A DNA stretch of 64,000 bases from contig JAAUZC010000035.1 in the NCBI GenBank assembly GCA_014804795.1, forward strand, positions 19,459-83,458, written 5' to 3'. Shown here piece after piece: positions 1 to 7,792 of this stretch (its first letter is position 1; every line of letters begins with the position of its first letter). The notes under the pieces were generated by a model. The model saw nothing but the letters and a program-made list of their open reading frames with translations, made no database searches and was not told where the DNA came from. This stretch comes from Lachnospiraceae bacterium (GTDB lineage: Bacteria; Bacillota; Clostridia; Lachnospirales; Lachnospiraceae). A program made the position numbers and the translations under genes.

Positions 1-1
1 A

Positions 2-256
2 AGGAGACGCAGATTATCCGGTGCAATACCGGGGCTTTTTTGCGGCTTATGCTGTCAGGTTGTGATAATGATGCTCTGGAACTATCTGATCGCACCGATT
101 TATATGGGGTATCCGCGGGAGGAGATTGCGAAATTGCTGCTGACGGCGTTTTTGCCTTTTAATCTGATAAAAGGCGGCCTGAACGCAGGGCTCACAATGC
201 TTTTATATAAACCTGTCGTTACAGTTCTGCGCCGGTCAAATATGATAGAATCTTGA
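2..256 (+). CDS. ECF transporter S component, RibU-like (3' end only)
   Basis: Only the C-terminal part is present; the reading frame is open to the left edge and no start is inside the window. The visible peptide has a membrane segment followed by MLWNYLIAPIYMGYPRE and PFNLIKGGLNAGLTMLLYKP, which matches the last helices of riboflavin-type ECF substrate-binding subunits (RibU). Such proteins bind a vitamin in the membrane and work with the EcfT-EcfA module, which is not visible here. A GTG at 62 could be mistaken for a start, but the frame continues upstream. The exact vitamin is inferred from family resemblance. Confidence 0.7.
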   Translation, partial: RRRRLSGAIPGLFCGLCCQVVIMMLWNYLIAPIYMGYPREEIAKLLLTAFLPFNLIKGGLNAGLTMLLYKPVVTVLRRSNMIES

Positions 257-265
257 GAAAAACTA

Positions 266-296
266 TTGACTCTCACGTTGCGTGATACTGTATTCT
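266..296 (+). promoter_or_regulatory. MerR-type promoter with dyad operator
   Basis: TTGACT (266-271) and TATTCT (291-296) are separated by 19 bp, the over-long spacer typical of MerR-activated promoters. Between them lies a perfect dyad TCACG-TTG-CGTGA (273-285). It precedes a MerR-family gene, so autoregulation is the natural inference. Confidence 0.85.
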
Positions 297-333
297 AATC
301 TCATAGAAGCGGAATAGATAGGAGCTGATCAGA

Positions 334-1218
334 ATGCAAACAATAAGCCAGGTTGCGGAATTAACAGGTGTAAGCGTACGTACTCTGCAATATTATGATG
401 AAATAGGACTGTTGAAGCCAAGTGAATTAACGCAGTCCGGCTATCGCTTATACAATGATGAAGCGTTGCAGAAACTTCAACAAATTCTGTTTTTTAAGGA
501 GGTGGGTTTCAAGTTAAAGGATATTGGAGAAATTCTGCAAAACCCTGATTTTGACAGAATTGACGCTTTCAAGAAGCAAAAAGAATTACTTCTTCTACAG
601 CGCAATCGAACGGACAGACTTATGCAGCTTCTTAGCCGCTTAGAGAGAGGAGAGCAATGTATGAGTTTTAAAGAATTTGATTTGTCTGATTATATTAGTG
701 CTTTGGAAGATTTTAAGTTCGATCAGACAGAAGAAATTATCAAGCACTGGGGAAGCATTGAAAATTTTGACATGTTTATCAAAAAAATCAAAGATGATGA
801 AACCGAAGTAGCCAAACGTGCTATTAAACAATTCGGAAGTATTGAAAAATATACAGAAGCCATGAAATATAATCTGGAACACTTTTCCGAAATCATGGAA
901 ACACAATTAACGGAAGAAGTGAAAGAAATTGGAAAACAATCTGATATGCTATATGGCAAACTAACCGCCGATTTGTCAGAAGATGTTGCTTCCCCCAAAA
1001 TACAGTCCATTGTTCAGGAAATATGGCAATTTATACAGAAAAACAGCACTAACGTATCCATATCGAGCAGTAAGTCTTATATGGATATGCTTATCAATGC
1101 ATATTCAAACGATTATATAAAAACCATAACTGATAGTAAATATAAGAAAGGTGCTTCGGATTATATTGTGAAAGCGTTCTGTTATTACTCGGAGAATAGC
1201 GCTTCCGAAAACATATGA
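334..1218 (+). CDS. MerR family regulator with TipAS-like effector domain
   Basis: Transcription factor of the MerR family. Residues 1-70 are a winged helix (ISQVAELTGVSVRTLQYYDE, then GLLKPS and GYRLY), followed by a dimerisation helix to about 110 and a helical C-terminal region (about 130-290) of the TipAS antibiotic-recognition type, which in known members binds peptide antibiotics. Length (294 aa) fits TipA-like proteins. The start follows GGAGCTGATCAGA. The 19-bp-spacer promoter and dyad just upstream imply that it controls itself; no drug-efflux target adjoins it, so the regulon is unknown. It ends before a strong hairpin at 1251-1288. Confidence 0.85.
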   Translation: MQTISQVAELTGVSVRTLQYYDEIGLLKPSELTQSGYRLYNDEALQKLQQILFFKEVGFKLKDIGEILQNPDFDRIDAFKKQKELLLLQRNRTDRLMQLLSRLERGEQCMSFKEFDLSDYISALEDFKFDQTEEIIKHWGSIENFDMFIKKIKDDETEVAKRAIKQFGSIEKYTEAMKYNLEHFSEIMETQLTEEVKEIGKQSDMLYGKLTADLSEDVASPKIQSIVQEIWQFIQKNSTNVSISSSKSYMDMLINAYSNDYIKTITDSKYKKGASDYIVKAFCYYSENSASENI

Positions 1219-1250
1219 TGGAAAAGTGTCTGTAAAGTTTGAGAGTATAA

Positions 1251-1288
1251 TGCCAAAGCGCATAGAAGCCGGTCTGTGCGCTTTGGCA
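1251..1288 (+). terminator. Strong hairpin after merR gene
   Basis: TGCCAAAGCGCATAGA (1251-1266) pairs with TCTGTGCGCTTTGGCA (1273-1288) with one G-U wobble and a 6-nt loop. There is no U-run, so it may be a bidirectional or weak terminator or an RNA-stabilising element. Confidence 0.5.
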
Positions 1289-1295
1289 GAATATA

Positions 1296-1323
1296 TTGCA
1301 ATTCATTCAAAATATGGTAGAGT
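1296..1323 (+). promoter_or_regulatory. Probable sigma-A promoter (TTGCAA-16-TAGAGT)
   Basis: TTGCAA (1296-1301) and TAGAGT (1318-1323) with a 16-bp spacer. The same pair with the same context ATATGGTAGAGTT recurs at 10630-10657. An imperfect dyad TATAGACACTGTCTGTGTATA (1357-1377) lies between it and the next ribosome site, at the position of a possible operator. Confidence 0.5.
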
Positions 1324-1387
1324 TAATGATAGAAGATAAGGGCACCCACAGATTTTTATAGACACTGTCTGTGTATAAGGAGATACA

Positions 1388-2056
1388 ATGGAGCAATTCA
1401 GGATCATCGGTTATTACATAAGTGAAGTGATCGATATGCCCGGTTACCTGAAGGGATTGGGAGAAAAAATGTTGTCTGTCAGCAGCTGTCTGGGAGAGAT
1501 GCATCCCGGAATGGAATGCTGTTTTGTAAACGGATGGCGTAAAGGGGAACAGCAGGTATATCAGAAAAGATTAAAGTTAAGCGATGAACAGTATGCGGAC
1601 TACGCAGAAACTGTGAGAAGACTGTTTGCGGCAAAGAGACTGGATATCGACTGCAGATTTGTGCATTTATCGGATGCAGAGAATTTTTTTCAAAAGTTTT
1701 GTAAAGAGATACCCTGTCGTCTGGTGAGCGTTTCTACAACGCCCGTTTATTTTGAGATTCTATTGGAGGAACTGAGGAACAGCCACAGTAACGGTCTGCT
1801 TGGCGGGGAGCCGGATCACAATGTACGGATCGGATGCGACATTCTCGGTTGGGATATCGGAGGATTTCATTCCTTTCTCTGTAATTCTCTGCAGAAGGAA
1901 TTGCCGGAGGCTGTCTTTAATGATATTGGATTGCTTTGCAATGATTTTCAGGAAGTGATGGGATTTGCCGACCGGATAGAGGGAAAAGGAGAACCGGTCA
2001 GGTGGATTCCCTGCAGAGTGGGAGTGGTTGGGGAGTATAGAAGTATGGGAATATAA
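1388..2056 (+). CDS. Hypothetical protein, 222 aa
   Basis: Not recognised. A soluble protein without signal peptide or membrane segment, starting at ATG after AAGGAGATACA. It is rich in Cys (for example GMECCF) and has a central LDIDCRFVHLSDAENFFQKF stretch. It is the first of five consecutive same-strand accessory genes ending near 7068, at least three of which carry immunity-like or repeat folds, so a role in the same locus is inferred only from position. Its last codons run into a degenerate short tandem repeat (about 2030-2135), so the C-terminus (VGEYRSMGI) may be recently altered. Confidence 0.55.
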   Translation: MEQFRIIGYYISEVIDMPGYLKGLGEKMLSVSSCLGEMHPGMECCFVNGWRKGEQQVYQKRLKLSDEQYADYAETVRRLFAAKRLDIDCRFVHLSDAENFFQKFCKEIPCRLVSVSTTPVYFEILLEELRNSHSNGLLGGEPDHNVRIGCDILGWDIGGFHSFLCNSLQKELPEAVFNDIGLLCNDFQEVMGFADRIEGKGEPVRWIPCRVGVVGEYRSMGI

Positions 2057-2135
2057 AGGTAGTGGAATATAGGGCTGCAGAAACATAGAGGTGCAGGAAT
2101 ATAGGAGCACAGAGGCAGAGGAATGTAAAAGTGCA
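2030..2135 (+). repeat. Degenerate ~16-17 bp tandem repeat
   Basis: Successive A/G-rich units resembling GGAATATAGGNGTGCAG recur about six times. They start inside the 3' end of the upstream gene and fill the gap to the next one. Units differ from each other by several bases. Confidence 0.55.
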
Positions 2136-2202
2136 TAAGTAAAAATGACTTAAATTAAGTGACAAAATGGATAACATATTGACTGGAACAGGAGGAATGG
2201 CT

Positions 2203-3339
2203 ATGGGATTATTCGGCAAAAAGAAAGCGGAGAAAACAGAGAAACCGGAAGAAAAGCAAATGGAAAAGCAGGTGGAAAAACAGCCGGACAGGCAGACGGA
2301 GAAGAAACCTTATATCAGAGGCGCAGGCGGGACTATTGTCACCAAGTCGATCTTAAACGGGACTTCAAAGCTGAAATGGCTGTTCAGACAGGAGGCCGGT
2401 CAGGGGAACGGCTGGGTGGCTTTCGGCGATACGGACTCACAGGAATATGTGAACGATGCAAATAATATGGCGATCGTGGATTTCAATACCCTGATTGATA
2501 TTGAACCTGCGGTGGCGAATGTGTTTTATATGCCTATGGGGAGTGATCTGGAATTCCGTTGTGACAAAACCGGAAAATATTTTGTAGATACGAGAAGCGG
2601 AAAAGAGATCAGGGAGCCGGTGAAGCATCCGGCACAGATTGCTTTTGAGAAGAATCTGAAATTTTTGAACAAAGAGACCTATCCGACGGAGTTCTTTCAT
2701 GGCCTGTTTACAAAAAATGATAAGACAGATGTGTTTATAGCCGGAAATGTGGATTTTCCCACCGGGGAAGTGGTATTAGCTGACCCATTGGCTTATCTCG
2801 GCAGCCAATACGAGACTGTTTTGGAGAAAAAGATTCCGGCCGGGAGTTACCCGGTGGAGCTGTCTGTCTGTCAATCCAAAATTGCAGGGCTGCGGTTTGC
2901 GGCGGCGAGGCTTCCCATCAGTGATAAGCAGGCTGCAGGCTACGAGATTGCCATGCCGAAGGGAAAGAAGAGAGAAGATTTCGGGAAACCGGGCGTTTTC
3001 ACTTTTTTCGGTGTGGATACCGGGCTTGCCTGTATTGCGGATGCACAGATTTCGGGAGAGTATCGGGCATTTTTTGAAAACTGGCAGAAGGAAAATCCGG
3101 GAAAGAATAAATATACGGACTATTTTGCAGCCCTTTTTCAGAAAAGCTATGAAGACCATCCGGAGGTACAGAACCCGGGCGGAAGTTTTCTGGAATGGAA
3201 ACTGCCGGGGACAGGGCACAGTATGGTTATGTTTGCCAGTGGTATGGGGGATGGCATATACAGCGGATACTGGGGACTGGATGAAAAAGGAGAGCCTGTC
3301 TGTCTGGTGGCGCTTTTTATGAATCCGGAGTATTTCTAA
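2203..3339 (+). CDS. DUF2185 (Imm33-like) plus DUF4241 fusion protein
   Basis: About 378 aa, no signal peptide. After a Lys/Glu-rich linker, the first domain (about 40-130 in this numbering) has the DUF2185/Imm33 pattern: GWVAFGDTDSQEYVND, then a proline-containing acidic stretch and a hydrophobic strand. The second (about 160-378) matches DUF4241: FFGVDTGLACIADAQ and ASGMGDGIYSGYWGLDEKG. Both occur in immunity-type gene neighbourhoods; neither has a proven catalytic role. The start at 2203 is chosen because GGAGG (2191-2195) lies 7 nt upstream; in-frame ATGs at 2167 and 2197 are less well placed. No toxin gene is seen beside it. The domain calls are from memory of the families. Confidence 0.65.
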   Translation: MGLFGKKKAEKTEKPEEKQMEKQVEKQPDRQTEKKPYIRGAGGTIVTKSILNGTSKLKWLFRQEAGQGNGWVAFGDTDSQEYVNDANNMAIVDFNTLIDIEPAVANVFYMPMGSDLEFRCDKTGKYFVDTRSGKEIREPVKHPAQIAFEKNLKFLNKETYPTEFFHGLFTKNDKTDVFIAGNVDFPTGEVVLADPLAYLGSQYETVLEKKIPAGSYPVELSVCQSKIAGLRFAAARLPISDKQAAGYEIAMPKGKKREDFGKPGVFTFFGVDTGLACIADAQISGEYRAFFENWQKENPGKNKYTDYFAALFQKSYEDHPEVQNPGGSFLEWKLPGTGHSMVMFASGMGDGIYSGYWGLDEKGEPVCLVALFMNPEYF

Positions 3340-3361
3340 ATGATGAAAGTGAGATAATGAC

Positions 3362-4825
3362 ATGGAACAGACAAAGATTAAAATAGATCTTACGCTGCTC
3401 ACCTGCGTTGCCCAGAGCCTCGGCAGGATACCGGAAACCATGTACGATTTCCAGAAAGTGAAAAATCTGTCCTGCGGCGGCAGGCCGACTTATCAGAGGT
3501 TACTTGATCCTTACAACGACAATATCCCGGAACGGTTGGAGATTACCGAGGGAGATTTCAGCATGATCGGAAAAATGTCGAGGTTAAAAAAGCTGACGAT
3601 ATCTGCGATGCCGATCAAAGATTTTTCCTTTTTGAAGACCTGTATTGCGTTGGAGGATCTGGAAATTTCGGGATGCGGTGTGATTGACTGTGCTATTCTG
3701 GGAAAGGTGACGAGCCTAAAAAGCCTCAGTCTGCACTATTGTGCCGGATTGGAGCATATGGAGGAGATTTTGAAGCTGTTCCGCTTAAAAAAGCTTTCTC
3801 TGGAAGGGACAATGATCACGGACGCCAGCTGTTTTATGAATTGCTATTGGATTCCGGAGATCCGTCTGCCGGAACATATTCTGAAAGAGAGACAGAAAGC
3901 GGAAAAGGCAGCTTCCAAAAAGAAAGCGGCAAAGGTACAGCACAGTGAGGGAGTGACCTTCAAGCCGGTAAAGAGGGAGCAGGAGCCTTGTGCCGGGCAG
4001 TATGATTCTCCGGAAAGTCCGGATTCACCATTGTGGGAGGTTTACAGAGGAGCCTACGGCAACGTGAGCGAGTACATAGAAATATTGATGGGAAAGAGAG
4101 AGGAAGCACCGGAGACCTTCAAACTGCGCCGACTGGAAACAGCCGTAAAAACAAATTACGAGATCGCCTTCGATAATCTTTTTGAAAATCTCTACCATCA
4201 GATGAGTTTTTATCGGGCGACATGGCTGGTTCTGCCTTATCTGGCGAAACTGATGGAGGGTTGGGAAAAAGAGAAAGATGCAGACTGGCTGTTTCGGGGA
4301 ATCATGGCGGCGGGAAGCTGTCTTGCCACGGATATCTACGGTGAGAAACCGGGGGAAGAATATGTGTATGAGAGCTACCGGAATGCCATGGCACAGATTC
4401 GTGATATAACGATCAGATTTCTGGCCGAACACATGGACTGTGTCAGAGAGAAAGAAGTCAGCTGGAGGCGGGAATTTGCGATTGCAGTCATGGCGATACT
4501 TGGACAGCAAAAACTGGCTTATATGTTGTTTCTCTCCGGAATGGAGTCCTGCTATATCATCTGCCCGTCCTGCGAAAACTGTGACGAGGAGATCGAGTTC
4601 GGATACTGTGATCCGTCTGAAAAAATTCAGATGGCAGAACAGCCCACAAAGAGCTGGGACGGGGAGAATTTGGAGGATGTAAAGCAGTGGCTGTTTAATC
4701 TGTTTGATCTGATAGAAGACAGTGAGGGGAAAGAACGGCTCTGTTATTATTTCGGAACTTATACGTGTCCGGAATGTGGGGAAAAGATACCGGTGCTCAC
4801 AGGAATGGAAGAGTATTTCGGATAA
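3362..4825 (+). CDS. Leucine-rich-repeat protein with C-terminal cysteine-rich region
   Basis: 487 aa, soluble. Residues about 55-170 contain four to five LRR-like units (MSRLKKLTISAMPIKDFSFL, CIALEDLEISGCG, VTSLKSLSLHYC, LFRLKKLSLEGTMITDAS). A Lys/Ala-rich linker (about 180-205) leads to a helical region (about 220-400) and a terminal part with CPSCENC and YTCPECGEKIP, a possible zinc ribbon. LRR proteins of this size sit in polymorphic-toxin immunity loci and can act as binding scaffolds. It follows the DUF2185/DUF4241 gene by 22 nt, suggesting an operon. Its exact family is not known to me. Confidence 0.55.
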   Translation: MEQTKIKIDLTLLTCVAQSLGRIPETMYDFQKVKNLSCGGRPTYQRLLDPYNDNIPERLEITEGDFSMIGKMSRLKKLTISAMPIKDFSFLKTCIALEDLEISGCGVIDCAILGKVTSLKSLSLHYCAGLEHMEEILKLFRLKKLSLEGTMITDASCFMNCYWIPEIRLPEHILKERQKAEKAASKKKAAKVQHSEGVTFKPVKREQEPCAGQYDSPESPDSPLWEVYRGAYGNVSEYIEILMGKREEAPETFKLRRLETAVKTNYEIAFDNLFENLYHQMSFYRATWLVLPYLAKLMEGWEKEKDADWLFRGIMAAGSCLATDIYGEKPGEEYVYESYRNAMAQIRDITIRFLAEHMDCVREKEVSWRREFAIAVMAILGQQKLAYMLFLSGMESCYIICPSCENCDEEIEFGYCDPSEKIQMAEQPTKSWDGENLEDVKQWLFNLFDLIEDSEGKERLCYYFGTYTCPECGEKIPVLTGMEEYFG

Positions 4826-4869
4826 ACTGAGAGCAGAAGGAAAAAATCATAGAAACGAGAGGGAAAAAA

Positions 4870-5655
4870 GTGGGGTATGCACGTATTCTGAAAGATCATA
4901 ACGGAAAAGAGTCCGGCTACCGGGAATGTGACGGTGAGGTAGCATATATGCCAAAACAGCAGTCTTATGAAAAGATTTTCCGGAGAGTGAAGATTGATAT
5001 TGATACGATGGAAGTATTAAATCATGATTTTATAAAAGATAAACAACGTGTTTATCGAAAAGGGATTTTGCTGCGTGGTATTACGCCGGAAGGTTTTCAT
5101 GTCTATAATGCCGCTTACACGGGAAATCATCAGGTTATTTATACACCCTACGGGGATGCAAAGGTTGCACATCCGGCGTCCTTTGAGGTGCTGGATGAGG
5201 GAATCGGAAAGTATGGCGCAGAGGGATACGGGAGAGACGAGGAGTTTGTCTACTTTTTTACCTATTCTACGGATACTCCCTATGCGGTGAGAATCAAAGG
5301 CTGTAAGAACCCGGCGGCGTTTTCTATCCTGTCTGACGGCTATACAAAGGATGATGTGCATGTATATTACTCTCAGGTAATCGTAAAGACGGCGGATCCA
5401 CAGTCTTTTTCTGTATTGAGTGATGGTTATGCCGCAGATGATAAGCATATATTCTGGCGGAACAAGCTGCTAAAAGCAAACCGGCAGACTTTTGGAGTAT
5501 GGGGAAACGGTTACGCCTGTGACGATAAGCAGGTGTTTTATCAGGACAGACTGCTGGATGTGCTGCCCGATTCCTTTCAGATATTGGAAAAGGAAGGGTG
5601 TGCGGAGGATGATCGTCATGTGTTTTGTTGCGGAAATATAATCAGGATTAAATAA
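4870..5655 (+). CDS. DKNYY-repeat protein
   Basis: 261 aa beginning with GTG, soluble, no signal peptide. From about residue 50 it is built of roughly 30-residue units with the DKNYY signature: DKQRVYRKG, RDEEFVYF, KDDVHVYYSQVIVKTADP, ADDKHIFWRNKLLKAN, CDDKQVFYQDRLLDVLPDSF and EDDRHVFCCG. The DKNYY family is of unknown function and occurs as multi-repeat proteins, often in interaction or immunity settings. It continues the run of accessory genes on this strand. The GTG start is preceded by a purine-rich GAGAGGGA, spaced acceptably; no better start is available. Confidence 0.7.
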   Translation: MGYARILKDHNGKESGYRECDGEVAYMPKQQSYEKIFRRVKIDIDTMEVLNHDFIKDKQRVYRKGILLRGITPEGFHVYNAAYTGNHQVIYTPYGDAKVAHPASFEVLDEGIGKYGAEGYGRDEEFVYFFTYSTDTPYAVRIKGCKNPAAFSILSDGYTKDDVHVYYSQVIVKTADPQSFSVLSDGYAADDKHIFWRNKLLKANRQTFGVWGNGYACDDKQVFYQDRLLDVLPDSFQILEKEGCAEDDRHVFCCGNIIRIK

Positions 5656-5757
5656 TCGAATCTATTAAATGGCGGTTGTTTGGAAAATTCTTTTATGCAG
5701 TTTGGCGGTGCATGGATATATTATACATGAGCAGACTGTAAGTTGAGGGGAGACGAA

Positions 5758-7068
5758 ATGAACTTTCAGGATGAGATGAAAAAGAAATTTTTGCAGGTGG
5801 CGGCGGGAAATGTGGAGCCGGCCGAATGGGGAAAGTGGTGGACAGATAACAAAGATCAGCTGGAAAAGATGCTGAATCGCGGAACCATAAAGCGGATCAT
5901 GCCGACCTGGTGGAGAGCAAGTTATTATTGGATGACAAAAACCCAGAGCGGCGTTGCAAGTTATTTTCATGCCCAGGGACGGCCTGTGAAAACTTCCGAC
6001 TATTATGAGAAAAAGGCAGAAGAAGAGGTAGAGCGGCAACGACAGAACGTGCTGGAAGATTTCTATAAAAAAGTTGCCCCTGAGAGATTGCAGTGGGAAA
6101 AATATCTGGAAGCTCATCCCGTTGAGCCGGTGGAGTTTGACTGGAAAAAGCTTCTGGGAGCACCGCCTGCCCAGAAAACGCCCTGGACTTTTCCTTATGT
6201 GAATGTGAGAGGGGAAGAGCAGTGGAAAGAGACAAGAGAGGAACTGCAGCTTCGCCTGAAGGAAAATGTGCAGGCGAAGATTGTTCCTTTGGCCAAAGCC
6301 TACGGGATGAAAAAGGCCGGGCCGAAAACCTTTGTCAAAGAGAAAAACGGGTTGGTGTGCCGGCTCAAATTTATCGGCTATTTCCGTGGCGGCGGGTATG
6401 AGGCGATGCAGTATTATATCTGTCCGATCTATGCTATTGATACGGGAATTCTGGGACTGCCGGGGCATATATGTCAGGGAGAAAATTATCAGAAAATGCA
6501 GAGAGACTGGGGCGTGATCCAGTATGGGATGACAGCGGTGGATGCCGCTGAGGTGGAAAAGATAAACCGGAAGTTTGATGAGATATTGACATTCTTTGCG
6601 GAGGACATATTTCCCGAGTGGCAAAAGATTGATTCTCTGGAGGTCTATTTTGCAAAGGAGCGTCAGGATTATTTGGAGGTCACAAAGACGGGTCCGACAG
6701 ATCCGCGGACAGGCAGACCCATGTGGGATCTGGATGACAGAGAACGTAAACATCCCTGGCGGGCAGATGACTATCTGTTCGGGGTATGGGATCTGCTTTC
6801 GGGAAGAGAGGAGGAGGGGTATAAGCGCCTTGCGGAATGTGTGGAATATGGTGCGGATTTTATGGAAAGCTGTCTGAAAGAGAGACCGGAGGCTTACAAT
6901 GATTCAAGAGACTCCATGGCGGTACTCTATTACAATGCCGGACTTTTTGCTAGTACAAAGCAGATTGCGGATAGAGAGAAACGCCGAAGAAAGGTTTTGG
7001 AGGTGTATGAGGAGGTCTGTCGGTTTATGCGGTATTATCACGGGCTGGCGAAAAGGACGACAAGATAA
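5758..7068 (+). CDS. Hypothetical protein, about 436 aa
   Basis: Not recognised. A soluble, charged and tryptophan-rich protein with no signal peptide. Notable stretches are an N-terminal helical region with PAEWGKWW and TWWRASYYW, a glutamate-rich coil near 85-110, a middle part with FRGGGYEAMQYYICP, and a C-terminal helical part with GVWDLLSGREEEGYKRL. The start at 5758 is preferred because AGGGGAG lies directly upstream; a TTG at 5743 in frame overlaps that site. It is the last gene of the same-strand accessory run and its 3' end abuts the truncated acetyltransferase on the other strand, overlapping that remnant by about 30 bases. Confidence 0.55.
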   Translation: MNFQDEMKKKFLQVAAGNVEPAEWGKWWTDNKDQLEKMLNRGTIKRIMPTWWRASYYWMTKTQSGVASYFHAQGRPVKTSDYYEKKAEEEVERQRQNVLEDFYKKVAPERLQWEKYLEAHPVEPVEFDWKKLLGAPPAQKTPWTFPYVNVRGEEQWKETREELQLRLKENVQAKIVPLAKAYGMKKAGPKTFVKEKNGLVCRLKFIGYFRGGGYEAMQYYICPIYAIDTGILGLPGHICQGENYQKMQRDWGVIQYGMTAVDAAEVEKINRKFDEILTFFAEDIFPEWQKIDSLEVYFAKERQDYLEVTKTGPTDPRTGRPMWDLDDRERKHPWRADDYLFGVWDLLSGREEEGYKRLAECVEYGADFMESCLKERPEAYNDSRDSMAVLYYNAGLFASTKQIADREKRRRKVLEVYEEVCRFMRYYHGLAKRTTR

Positions 7069-7484
7069 TAGTTTTGGGATGTTGCAGTGATATTGCGTGA
7101 ACGGTCTAAATTCCTCAAGGCCTCTAAAATCAAAGCAGAAGCAATCCCAAGTTTACGATAGTCAGAATCTACTGCCAGGCAGCAAAGCATATTGTGCTTT
7201 CGGGAGTATAATAATACGCCAACGACCTTGACACCATCTTTAACACACAAAGCCTCTCCGCGCCCCATAAATTCCAAAACAGTATTCTTATGTTCTGCAA
7301 TGGCTTCGCAAGTTTCAAGCCCCGGAAAGAGGGGACTGACTTTGACAACCAATTTTATCCATTCCTCGATATCTAAGAGGGTTCCCCGCCTAACTGTTAT
7401 ATGAAACATATCTGTCCCCATAAACTGGAATCTGATATTTATATCAATTGATATAAATATTGTAAGTATCAGAACATTCTTCAA
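7038..7484 (-). pseudogene. GNAT acetyltransferase, C-terminally truncated
   Basis: The readable part has the GNAT core: a strand with KVVGVLLYSRKHNMLCCLAV and the acetyl-CoA-binding loop region DYRKLGIASALILEALR. Family members continue for about 45 residues through an ALYKKFGF-type segment; here the frame instead runs into an unrelated tail (TATSQNYYLVV) and stops at 7038, overlapping the end of the convergent gene. That loss of motif B and the C-terminal strands suggests an inactive remnant. The true start is unclear; an ATG at 7421 or 7409 is more natural than the TTG at 7484, and none has a good ribosome site. Confidence 0.6.
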
Positions 7485-7792
7485 AAGATAATTTTGTTTC
7501 TTTTTTTAATACAAAACCATCTTTTCATATGTCTCCGACAATTATATTGCCAATAATTAAAACATCTGTGTTCTGGAATTTCTCTGGCTTTGGAAATGGT
7601 TTTACATCACATGGGACATAAATTATCAACAGCATTATAATCTATTTCCGGTCAGAACACAATTCGGAAATTGATATGACAAATAAAATAAATCTATTGA
7701 CATAAATTTTATATTTGTTTACGCTATAGAAAGATCGGCCGAAAAGAAATATAAAACGGAATGACATGATTTCGGAAAACGGAGGAAAGAAG
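7485..7792. other. AT-rich intergenic stretch
   Basis: About 300 AT-rich bases without a convincing gene. It holds TTGACA at 7697-7702 with a weak TACGCT 17 bp downstream, or TATAGA at an unfavourable 22 bp, so promoter activity for the next gene is possible but not secure. Confidence 0.4.

Noticed and set aside
5665..6753. A 362-codon minus-strand frame opposite the 436-aa unknown gene
   Set aside because: The plus strand has a good ribosome site and balanced protein composition; the minus product is rich in His, Phe, Pro and Cys as expected of an antisense shadow.
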